Assembly (NCBI GenBank): GCA_031178645.1
Contig: JAPSIP010000131.1
Coordinates: 1 to 5,395, forward strand
Source of the DNA: Paracoccus sp. (in: a-proteobacteria)
GTDB lineage: Bacteria; Pseudomonadota; Alphaproteobacteria; Rhodobacterales; Rhodobacteraceae
DNA: 5,395 nucleotides
Direction: 5' to 3'
Below, in pieces: positions 1 to 4,357 of this stretch. Each line of letters starts with the position of its first letter. The stretch's first letter is position 1. The position numbers were made by a program, and so were the translations under genes. The notes beneath the pieces were generated by a model that was not told the DNA's origin, searched no databases, and saw only the letters and a list, made by a program, of their open reading frames with translations.

Positions 1-333
1 CTTGACGGTGATCCAGCCCGAGGCCCGCAGCCGCGCCATGTCGCGCTTGACGGTCCGTTCGTCCACGCACCACAGGCGGGCGATCTCTCGCTGGCCGATC
101 GACAATTCGTCGGCCTGCCAGTTATACCGGGTGGTGATCAGCGCCATCAGCCGCAGCACAAGCCGCTGGTCCTGGGGGTCGCCCGCCAGGGCATGGGCCA
201 TCATGGCCGACAGGATGTCGTATTTCTTCGCCGCCGCCTCTCGGCCGACGGCCCGGATCCGCTGCATCCCTTGTGCCCGCCCTTGTTCGAACTGCCCCTG
301 CGGCGGCGTTCCCCCGTGATCAGGGGAAAGCAT
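1..333 (-). CDS. Plasmid replication initiator, DnaA-like type (N-terminal part, cut by window edge)
   Basis: Read on the minus strand from the ATG at 333-331, the frame stays open for exactly 111 codons to the window edge, so only the N-terminus is present. After a variable leader (residues 1-33) come a helical segment around residues 34-72 (KKYDILSAMMAHALAGD, then RLVLRLMALITTRYNWQADE) and a winged helix-turn-helix at about 78-111 (SIGQREIARLWCVDERTVKR, then a predicted wing GWITVK). I recognise this as the N-terminal half of Rhodobacterales plasmid initiators that carry a DnaA N-terminal-like domain further on and usually sit divergently to parAB; that is from memory and the diagnostic C-terminal domain is outside the window. 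The expected role is origin binding and recruitment of the replication machinery. The start is the first possible one: an in-frame TGA lies nine codons upstream with no ATG, GTG or TTG between. The Shine-Dalgarno match (GGTGAAAAG) is weak. Confidence 0.72.
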   Translation of the reverse strand, partial: MLSPDHGGTPPQGQFEQGRAQGMQRIRAVGREAAAKKYDILSAMMAHALAGDPQDQRLVLRLMALITTRYNWQADELSIGQREIARLWCVDERTVKRDMARLRASGWITVK

Positions 334-359
334 TAAACGCTTTTCACCATCGCGCCTTC

Positions 360-388
360 ATTAGCGTCCTGAGGGGCGATCCTGTCAA
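360..388 (-). promoter_or_regulatory. Promoter of the replication initiator gene
   Basis: On the minus strand a perfect -35 box TTGACA (388-383) is followed after 17 bases by GCTAAT (365-360), which matches four of six positions of the -10 consensus including the final TAAT. The predicted start near 353 gives a leader of about 20 bases before the ATG at 333. The -35 box lies inside one copy of a direct repeat (377-398), which suggests autoregulation or control by a plasmid protein; that part is inference. Confidence 0.6.
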
Positions 389-442
389 GAGATTCGGTTG
401 CAGCGGTCGGGCAACTGCCCGATCCTCGAATGAAGATCCGGT
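377..442 (+). repeat. Pair of imperfect direct repeats, CGATCCT-(7 or 8)-GAT[TC]CGGT
   Basis: The copies lie at 377-398 and 420-442. Both start CGATCCT and end GATTCGGT or GATCCGGT, with a 7- or 8-base variable middle. Their starts are 43 bases apart, about four helical turns. The first copy covers the -35 box of the initiator promoter. Between and partly overlapping them is the near-perfect palindrome TCGGGCA-AC-TGCCCGA (407-422), and TGCCCGAT recurs at 572-579. These could be initiator-binding iterons or operators. Confidence 0.4.
407..422. repeat. Inverted repeat TCGGGCA-AC-TGCCCGA
   Basis: Seven-base perfect arms (407-413 and 416-422) flank a two-base centre. The symmetry extends outwards by another pair (GG...CC) after one G-T mismatch. 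The arm sequence TGCCCGA appears a third time at 572-578 inside the nested inverted repeat, which hints that one protein may recognise it at both places. It looks like a dimer-binding operator rather than a terminator, as no T-run follows on either strand. Confidence 0.4.
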
Positions 443-454
443 ATTATTGGTATA

Positions 455-531
455 GGGGGACATCCTGGACGTCACCCATTCCGGCCGGAATGTCCCCCAA
501 TGGCTCGTGGCTTGGCCTTGCACGTCCCCCC
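455..531. repeat. Three copies of A[TC]GTCCCCC, one inverted, around a perfect 16-base palindrome
   Basis: GGGGGACAT at 455-463 is the inverse of ATGTCCCCC at 490-498, and a variant ACGTCCCCC lies at 522-530, followed by CAAT as the second copy is followed by AAT. Centres are about 35 and 32 bases apart, near three helical turns, so bound proteins would lie on roughly the same DNA face. The second copy overlaps the end of the perfect palindrome CATTCCGGCCGGAATG (477-492). The cluster may be an operator array for the parAB operon, an initiator-binding array or a centromere. Confidence 0.45.
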
Positions 532-534
532 AAT

Positions 535-590
535 CTGTTGCGCGGACCCTGCGTGGCAAGCGCACGCCGCTTGCCCGATTCGCGCAACAG
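535..590. repeat. Nested inverted repeat (two stacked stems)
   Basis: The outer arms CTGTTGCGCG (535-544) and CGCGCAACAG (581-590) are perfectly complementary over 10 bases, and one wobble plus one A-T pair can be added inwards. Inside them, GGCAAGCG (555-562) and CGCTTGCC (568-575) form a perfect 8-base stem around the 5-base loop CACGC. No T-run follows on either side, so a simple terminator is unlikely. A structured leader or antisense RNA, a cruciform origin element, or two nested operators upstream of parA are possible. Confidence 0.5.
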
Positions 591-632
591 GGGCTGGTTG
601 CGTGATAATCTCGATTCCAGTGAACTTGCCTT

Positions 633-661
633 TTGCCAAGAACGCAAATCCGGCGTAAAAG
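633..661 (+). promoter_or_regulatory. Candidate promoter of the parA-parB operon
   Basis: TTGCCA (633-638, five of six to the -35 consensus) is followed after 17 bases by TAAAAG (656-661, four of six to the -10 consensus). Transcription would start near 668, leaving a leader of about 33 bases before parA. The -35 box overlaps a small symmetry CTTG-CCTTTTGC-CAAG (625-640), a possible operator. Other promoters further upstream cannot be excluded. Confidence 0.4.
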
Positions 662-700
662 CGGAAACGACGACGATCAGCGTCCTTTGCGACAAGGCCC

Positions 701-2008
701 ATGATGTATACGCACCAAGACCTCGCCCGCCTGCAGTCCCAGTCCCTGAAAATGCAGGGCTGGATCCGGCGGCAGACCTTCAGCCCGGACAATGAAAAGA
801 CCCTGCGCCGCTTTTCAAGCTGGGAAGTGTCGGAACTGATCTTCCGCATGAACCAGTCCACCTTCCGCGGCAAGCTGGCCGCCGATCCGAACCTTCCCCT
901 CGGGGAAGTCGAGGAGGACGGACGCCAGCGGTGGTTCTCACTGGAGGAGATCAACGAACTGCGCCGCCGGGTGCGGGTCAACAAGAAGTCGCTGATGCCG
1001 CCCCGCCTGGCTGACCGCCGGGCCTTCCGCGCGGCCATCGCCAATTTCAAGGGCGGCGCGGGCAAGTCCACGGTGGCGCTCCATTTCGCCCATGCCGCCG
1101 CGCTTGACGGCTACCGCGTGCTGCTGGTCGATTTCGACCCGCAGGCCACGCTGTCCCATTCGATGGGCCTGACCGACGTGGGCGAGGATCACACCGTCTG
1201 GGGCATCATGGCTCGCGACCTGGAACGGGAAACCGACCGAATGAATACCGTCGCCGCCGGGGCGGAATCGGGAACCGCCCTGCCCCAGCGAAAGCTGCCT
1301 GCCTCGATCCGCGACATGGGCCTGGGCTCGCTGCGGCCCGGCGACTTCATCAAGCCCACCGCCTGGCCTACCATCGACATCGTGCCAAGCTGCGCCAACG
1401 CGGCCTTCGTCGAATTTGCCAGCGCCCAGTACCGGCACCTGAACCCGGAATGGACCTTCTTCGGCGCCGTGTCGCGCTTTCTGGACGCGCTGCCGGACGA
1501 GGCCTATGACCTGATCCTGTTCGACTGCCCCCCGGCCATCGGTTACCAGTCGATGAACGCGGTCTTCGCGGCCGACATGCTTTATATCCCCTCGGGCCCC
1601 GGCTATTGGGAATACGACTCGACCACCAGCTTCATCGGCCAGCTTGCCGAGGCGCTCGAGGATCTGTCCCACGGATTCGAGAACTTCCCCACGGGGAAGA
1701 TCGCCCTGCCCAAGGCCTTTGCCGATATCCGCTTCCTGATGACGCGGTTCGAGCCCGCGAACGAACTGCACCAGGCGATGCTGGGTGCCTTCCGCCAGGT
1801 CTTCGGCGACCGCATGGCCCAGCACCCGATTGAACTGACCCGCGCGGTCGAACAGTCCGGCCGCTTTCTCAGCTCGGTCTACGAGATCGACTATCGCGAG
1901 ATGACGCGCGGCACCTGGCGACGGGCGCGCGCAACCTTCGACCAAGCATACGAGGAGTTTCGGTCCCATGTGCTGGCTGCTTGGGACAAGCTGGAGGACA
2001 AGGCATGA
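701..2008 (+). CDS. parA: Plasmid partition ATPase ParA (N-terminal helix-turn-helix, type Ia)
   Basis: This 435-residue protein is a Walker-type ATPase that drives segregation of plasmid copies over the nucleoid together with ParB. An N-terminal DNA-binding helix-turn-helix lies at about 38-60 (SSWEVSELIFRMNQSTFRGK) with a probable wing at 75-90, as in ParA/RepA proteins that repress their own operon. The deviant Walker A motif KGGAGKST spans 117-124, with signature lysine K117 and P-loop K122. The switch motif VDFDPQ is at 143-148 and the Walker B-like strand YDLILFDCPP at 269-278. The C-terminus (about 385-435) has the basic, helical pattern usual for RepA/ParA plasmid proteins. Length fits the family. 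The start is either ATG 701 or the adjacent ATG 704; AAGG at 694-697 is better spaced from 704. The end overlaps parB by four bases. Two CTTCCCCNNGGGGAAG palindromes lie inside the gene. Confidence 0.93.
   Translation: MMYTHQDLARLQSQSLKMQGWIRRQTFSPDNEKTLRRFSSWEVSELIFRMNQSTFRGKLAADPNLPLGEVEEDGRQRWFSLEEINELRRRVRVNKKSLMPPRLADRRAFRAAIANFKGGAGKSTVALHFAHAAALDGYRVLLVDFDPQATLSHSMGLTDVGEDHTVWGIMARDLERETDRMNTVAAGAESGTALPQRKLPASIRDMGLGSLRPGDFIKPTAWPTIDIVPSCANAAFVEFASAQYRHLNPEWTFFGAVSRFLDALPDEAYDLILFDCPPAIGYQSMNAVFAADMLYIPSGPGYWEYDSTTSFIGQLAEALEDLSHGFENFPTGKIALPKAFADIRFLMTRFEPANELHQAMLGAFRQVFGDRMAQHPIELTRAVEQSGRFLSSVYEIDYREMTRGTWRRARATFDQAYEEFRSHVLAAWDKLEDKA
893..908. promoter_or_regulatory. 16-base palindrome CTTCCCCTCGGGGAAG inside parA, candidate parS-like site 1
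   Basis: Two perfect 7-base arms flank the two-base centre TC. The same arms recur at 1684-1699 with centre AC and, with one changed base, at 2061-2076. Here the sequence encodes LPLGE between the helix-turn-helix and its wing. The shared DNA with differing amino acids suggests a protein-binding site, possibly for ParB; no experiment is implied. Confidence 0.45.
1684..1699. promoter_or_regulatory. 16-base palindrome CTTCCCCACGGGGAAG inside parA, candidate parS-like site 2
   Basis: The arms are identical to those of site 1 (893-908); only the two-base centre differs. It encodes FPTGK, so the residues differ from site 1 while the DNA arms are preserved. The centre-to-centre distance from site 1 is 791 bases. 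Confidence 0.45.
1993..1997 (+). promoter_or_regulatory. Ribosome binding site of parB
   Basis: A full GGAGG lies within the last codons of parA, seven bases before the ATG at 2005. It decides the parB start against the upstream in-frame TTG at 1981. Together with the ATGA overlap it points to translational coupling of parA and parB. Confidence 0.8.
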
Positions 2009-3105
2009 GCCGCAAGCGCCGCATGTTCGATATCGAGGTTCCCGCCGAAGAGCCCGAAACCTTCCCGGCGGGGAAGGATGGGGACAAGGCGCAGCGCCGG
2101 GGGCCGATGGCCACGGCCATCTCCGAGACAGCCGAATCCACCCGCGACCGCGCCGAGCTGGAAGCCCGCATCCGCGCCGAAAACGACGCGCTTGCGCAGG
2201 AACATGTCCGGCTGAAGCGGGCAGGGCTGATTGTTGACCTGATCCCGCTGGACGTCATCGACACCCACAAGCTGATCCGCGACCGGGCGCCCGCGGCGGA
2301 TTTCGAACTGGCCGAACTGGTGTCCTCGATCCGCGACATTGGCTTGTCGAACCCGATCCGGGTCGAGCCGGGCAGGGACGGGCGATACGAACTGATCCAG
2401 GGCTGGCGTCGCCTGTCGGCCTATCGCCAGTTGCTGCAGGAAACTGGCGACGCGGATAGCTGGGGCCGGATCCCCGCCGGCATCGCCGCGCGGGGCGATG
2501 CCCTGGAACAGCTTTACCGCCGCATGGTCGACGAGAACATGGTCCGCAAGGACATCTCTTTCGCGGAAATGGCGCAGCTTGCCCTGCATTACGCGATGGA
2601 TCCGCATACCGCCGAACAGGATCCCGACCGGGCGGTGGCGATCCTGTTCAAGTCCGCGGGCTATCAGAAGCGCAGCTATATCCGCAACTTCATCCCCTTG
2701 GTCCAGGCCCTGGGCGAGGTGCTGATGTATCCGCAGGAGATCCCGCGCGCCCTGGGCCTCTCGCTCGCGCAGCGCCTGACCGAGGTCGAGGGACTGGCCG
2801 CCGCCATCGCAGCCGAGTTCAAGGACTGGGACACCCGCTCGGTCAAGGACGAGCTTGACGTCCTGCGCCGCTTCGCCGGGCAGGGGGGTGATGAACCCGA
2901 AGACCGCCCGGCCGGCAAGCCCCTGCGCCCCGCGCTGCCGGAGGGCCGCGCCAAGACCACCTTCCAGATCTCCCGGCCCCAGGGCAACGCGAAATGCACC
3001 GCCGCCAATGGACGGCTAGAGGTGCGCCTGTCGCGCGACTTCTCGGCCGTGGACCGGCGCAAGCTGGAAGCGGCGGTTGCCGCCATGCTGGACCAGATCG
3101 GCTGA
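2005..3105 (+). CDS. parB: Plasmid partition protein ParB (centromere-binding, RepB-like)
   Basis: This 366-residue DNA-binding partner of ParA loads at the plasmid centromere and forms the partition complex. Residues 1-75 are a charged, variable leader beginning MSRKRRMFDI, with a likely helix at 45-72. The ParB/Srx N-terminal domain covers about 76-185: LVSSIRDIGLSNPIRV at 105-120, the nucleotide-binding GxRR-type motif ELIQGWRRLSAY at 129-140, and ENMVRKDISFAEMAQLA at 178-193, matching the family pattern ENxxRxDLSxxE. A KorB-like helix-turn-helix DNA-binding region follows (about 209-260), then a proline-rich linker (about 294-316) and a basic C-terminal segment (about 317-366) probably used for dimerisation. 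The start at 2005 is chosen for its GGAGG and ATGA overlap with parA. Length fits plasmid ParB/RepB proteins. One copy of the repeated palindrome falls in the variable leader. Confidence 0.92.
   Translation: MSRKRRMFDIEVPAEEPETFPAGKDGDKAQRRGPMATAISETAESTRDRAELEARIRAENDALAQEHVRLKRAGLIVDLIPLDVIDTHKLIRDRAPAADFELAELVSSIRDIGLSNPIRVEPGRDGRYELIQGWRRLSAYRQLLQETGDADSWGRIPAGIAARGDALEQLYRRMVDENMVRKDISFAEMAQLALHYAMDPHTAEQDPDRAVAILFKSAGYQKRSYIRNFIPLVQALGEVLMYPQEIPRALGLSLAQRLTEVEGLAAAIAAEFKDWDTRSVKDELDVLRRFAGQGGDEPEDRPAGKPLRPALPEGRAKTTFQISRPQGNAKCTAANGRLEVRLSRDFSAVDRRKLEAAVAAMLDQIG
2061..2076. promoter_or_regulatory. Variant 16-base palindrome CTTCCCGGCGGGGAAG inside parB, candidate parS-like site 3
   Basis: This is the third member of the CTTCCCCNNGGGGAAG set, with one arm base changed (G for C at the inner left position). 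Including flanks, CCTTCCC and GGGAAGG pair perfectly (2060-2066 and 2071-2077). It encodes FPAGK in the weakly constrained leader of ParB. It lies 377 bases centre to centre from site 2. Confidence 0.38.
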
Positions 3106-3107
3106 CA

Positions 3108-3142
3108 GGACGGGCAGGGGCGTTGTTGCGGCCCCGCCGTCC
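3108..3142 (+). terminator. GC-rich hairpin after parB, possible terminator
   Basis: Just after the parB stop, GGACGG (3108-3113) pairs with CCGTCC (3137-3142), and GGGGC (3117-3121) pairs with GCCCC (3131-3135). The stems are joined by an asymmetric internal loop (GCA against G) and capped by nine bases. No real T-run follows, so termination would be weak or partial, or the hairpin may protect the 3' end of the parAB message. Confidence 0.4.
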
Positions 3143-3165
3143 GTTAGCGGTGCATGACGGCCAAC

Positions 3166-3202
3166 TTGAAGAAGTAATGCGTTCTTGCTATTCGTAAGGA
3201 AC
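3166..3202 (+). promoter_or_regulatory. Candidate promoter and operator of the toxin-antitoxin operon
   Basis: A -35-like TTGAAG (3166-3171) and a poor -10-like TATTCG (3189-3194) are 17 bases apart. Overlapping the -10 is an imperfect inverted repeat at 3181-3202: GTTC TTGC pairs with GTAA and GAAC around TATTC, with one bulged G and one G-T pair. A smaller symmetry, AAGAA/TTCTT, lies at 3169-3186. Such a site fits autorepression by the antitoxin, which is usual for this class; the promoter boxes themselves are weak. Confidence 0.3.
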
Positions 3203-3224
3203 AAAAGCGAAAGGTAGCCCAGTC

Positions 3225-3464
3225 ATGTCCGAATCCAGCCTTACGATCAAGGGTCAGACGACACTGCCGAAGGCGGTGCGACATGCGCTTGAACTCCAAC
3301 CGGGCGACCGCCTGCGCTATGTCATCCTGGACGACGGGCAGGTGCGGCTGATGCGCATGGTCCCGGTGGCAAGCTTGGCAGGTATCCTGCGGCGCGAGGG
3401 TCAGCGGCCCGTCACCCTGCAGGACATGGAACACGCCGTGGCCCAGGGTGCTGCACGGGAATGA
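3225..3464 (+). CDS. vapB: Antitoxin of the AbrB/SpoVT fold (VapB type)
   Basis: This is a 79-residue protein. Residues 4-50 (SSLTIKGQTTLPKAVRHALE, then LQPGDRLRYVILDDGQVRLM) are a swapped-hairpin AbrB domain, recognisable from the KGQTTLPKAVR pattern and the LxPGDRLRY turn; it dimerises and binds operator DNA. The C-terminal tail (about 51-79, with SLAGILRR and VTLQDMEHAVAQGA) resembles the part of VapB-like antitoxins that binds and blocks a PIN toxin. AAAGG at 3210-3214 lies ten bases before the ATG and is a modest ribosome binding site. The stop codon overlaps the toxin start (ATGA), so antitoxin is made first and toxin translation is coupled. Regulation is probably autorepression through the symmetry at 3181-3202. 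Confidence 0.87.
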   Translation: MSESSLTIKGQTTLPKAVRHALELQPGDRLRYVILDDGQVRLMRMVPVASLAGILRREGQRPVTLQDMEHAVAQGAARE

Positions 3465-3865
3465 TCGCGCTTGATACGAACGTGGTCGTCCGTTTCCTGG
3501 TTCAGGACGACCCCATCCAGGCCGCGCAGGCCACCGCCCTCTTCGCCGGACTGACCGAGGAAACCCCCGCCTGGCTGTGCCGCGAGGTTCTCGTCGAACT
3601 CATCTGGGTCCTCGAACGCGCCTACCACCTGCCCCGCGCCGAGATCGCCGGCGCCATCGACGGCCTTCTTGCCGCCCGAGAGGTCGTGGTCGAAGCCCCC
3701 GACCGCGTCGGCGCCGCCATCAACCGATATCGCGAAGGCGGAGCAGGCTTTTCCGACCACCTGATCGCCCTATCAGCCCGAAACGCCGGCTGCACCGAGA
3801 TCTTCACCTTCGACCGCCAGGCAATCGCGAAGGCCGGCATGAGCAGGGTTCCGGTGGCTGTCTGA
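3461..3865 (+). CDS. vapC: PIN-domain ribonuclease toxin (VapC type)
   Basis: This 134-residue protein, the normal length for VapC, is a single PIN domain, a Mg2+-dependent endoribonuclease that cleaves specific RNA in the cytoplasm when free of antitoxin. The acidic active-site set is visible: D5 in MIALDTNVVVRFL, E46 in VLVELIWVLE, D99 in GFSDHLIALSA and D118 in IFTFDRQ. All expected residues are present and the frame is unbroken, so it looks functional. Its RNA target cannot be told from sequence. It overlaps the antitoxin by four bases (ATGA) with GGGA just before the start. Placed directly behind parAB, it probably acts as an addiction module stabilising the plasmid. Confidence 0.9.
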   Translation: MIALDTNVVVRFLVQDDPIQAAQATALFAGLTEETPAWLCREVLVELIWVLERAYHLPRAEIAGAIDGLLAAREVVVEAPDRVGAAINRYREGGAGFSDHLIALSARNAGCTEIFTFDRQAIAKAGMSRVPVAV

Positions 3866-4281
3866 GGGTGAGTAGAATTGATAGTTGCCTTGGCATGAAC
3901 AAGGTGAACAGGGCCTTGCTCATCGGGTGCGTACAGTTTCATAGACTTCAATAAAACGGTCGTTTGCAGGTGTTTGTATTTCATGTCTCTTCCCGATGGG
4001 GCTGAGCCAAGGATGAAGCATTACTAGGCGCCGCTGCTGTCTGGGGCCTTTAAACGATTGGATCGTCTCGCCCATTGCTTGCGCCATGTCATGAGCTGTT
4101 TCCTGCATGGCAGCACCGCTATGCAGAGCCTCGTAGTAAGCCGCGTTAAACCATGACCCCGCGGACATAGAAGCTCTTGTGTCAATTTTGTTGCTTGTGA
4201 CAAAGACAGGAGTGAGCGTGACCGGGGCAGATTCCGGGGCACAGGTGTTGCGCTCGTGACGCCGGTCTGATTCAAAATCGT
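3866..4281. other. Stretch without a secure gene between the toxin and the transposase
   Basis: These 416 bases have visibly lower G+C than the surroundings. The plus strand has no open frame of useful length. The minus strand has a 145-codon frame, listed separately, and a short overlapping frame starting MKYKHLQTTV at 3984 behind GGAAGAG, whose third codon positions show no GC bias and which then runs antisense through vapC. A tandem CCGGGGCA (4222-4229 and 4234-4241) is present. The left end of the insertion sequence should lie in or near this stretch, but I could not identify its terminal inverted repeat because the right end is outside the window. Confidence 0.5.
3887..3923 (+). repeat. 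Inverted repeat with alternative pairing downstream of the toxin gene
   Basis: ATGA-A-CAAGG (3895-3904) pairs with CCTTG-C-TCAT (3914-3923), nine of ten positions, around a nine-base loop. A second GCCTTG at 3887-3892 could pair with the same CAAGG instead, so two mutually exclusive hairpins are possible. No T-run follows. It may slow or end the vapBC transcript, or be incidental. Confidence 0.25.
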
Positions 4282-4357
4282 ATGGGCCTGTCATCGGATG
4301 ATGCCTTTGAGACGCTAAGCGCCGACAGTTTGCGTCGGCGCGTCGATGATTTGTCAC
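3920..4357 (-). CDS. Uncharacterised possible protein, doubtful
   Basis: This minus-strand frame of 145 codons could also begin at the internal ATG at 4294 (about 124 residues, MTGPYDFESD). I recognise no family. The middle is the most protein-like part: VTLTPVFVTSNKID, then MSAGSWFNAAYYEALHSG and AAMQETAHDMAQAMGETIQS, which would form an amphipathic helix. Third positions in that part are GC-rich (about 29 of 46 codons by hand count), higher than the local base composition but below neighbouring genes. The last 45 codons lose this bias, so the original C-terminus may have been lost or replaced. The longest form overlaps the transposase start on the other strand. It may be a fragment of a gene disrupted by the insertion sequence, or chance. 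Confidence 0.25.
   Translation of the reverse strand: MTNHRRADANCRRLASQRHHPMTGPYDFESDRRHERNTCAPESAPVTLTPVFVTSNKIDTRASMSAGSWFNAAYYEALHSGAAMQETAHDMAQAMGETIQSFKGPRQQRRLVMLHPWLSPIGKRHEIQTPANDRFIEVYETVRTR

Larger units (their letters stand above)
334..700. other. Divergent intergenic region, candidate plasmid origin and control region
   Basis: This 367-base stretch between the initiator and parA carries no convincing gene. The frames open across it lack coding character or are continuations of frames overlapping parA. It holds promoters in both directions, two related 22-23 base direct repeats, three copies of A[TC]GTCCCCC, a perfect 16-base palindrome, a nested inverted repeat of 56 bases and a short AT-rich segment (441-454). 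No match to the classical DnaA box TTATNCACA was seen by eye. Repeats concentrated beside a plasmid initiator are typical of origins and incompatibility determinants, but the origin could also lie inside or beyond the initiator gene, so the call is inferred from position and structure. Confidence 0.4.

Noticed and set aside
309..328. TTCCCC and GGGGAA arms at the start of the initiator gene as a fourth CTTCCCCNNGGGGAAG site
   Set aside because: The arms are separated by eight bases rather than two and the outer bases do not match, so it is not the same element, though it may deserve testing with the others.
430..795. Plus-strand frame across the initiator-parA intergenic region
   Set aside because: It runs through the repeats and into the parA start in another frame, lacks a ribosome binding site and has no coding character.
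938..1969. Long minus-strand open frame of 343 codons opposite parA
   Set aside because: It lies antisense to a clearly recognisable parA; long antisense frames are common opposite GC-rich genes, and its translation resembles no family.
1981..2004. Upstream TTG (1981) as the start of parB
   Set aside because: The ATG at 2005 has a well-spaced GGAGG (1993-1997) and the ATGA overlap with the parA stop; the TTG would add eight residues that are unlike ParB N-termini and has no ribosome binding site.
1891..2607. Minus-strand open frame of 238 codons opposite the parA-parB junction
   Set aside because: It is opposite two well-supported genes and its composition is that expected of a GC-rich shadow frame.
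3622..3984. Minus-strand frame starting MKYKHLQTTV with GGAAGAG just upstream
   Set aside because: The ribosome binding site is attractive, but third codon positions in its first 40 codons show no GC bias, and the rest is antisense to vapC with shadow-like composition.
4222..4241. Tandem CCGGGGCA, 12 bases apart
   Set aside because: Only two short GC-rich copies with no further repeats or symmetry; too little to call an iteron or an insertion-sequence end.
4024..4275. Minus-strand frame of 83 codons starting MNQTGVTSAT
   Set aside because: It overlaps the slightly more protein-like frame 3920-4357 in another phase and is rich in arginine, serine and leucine, as shadow frames often are.
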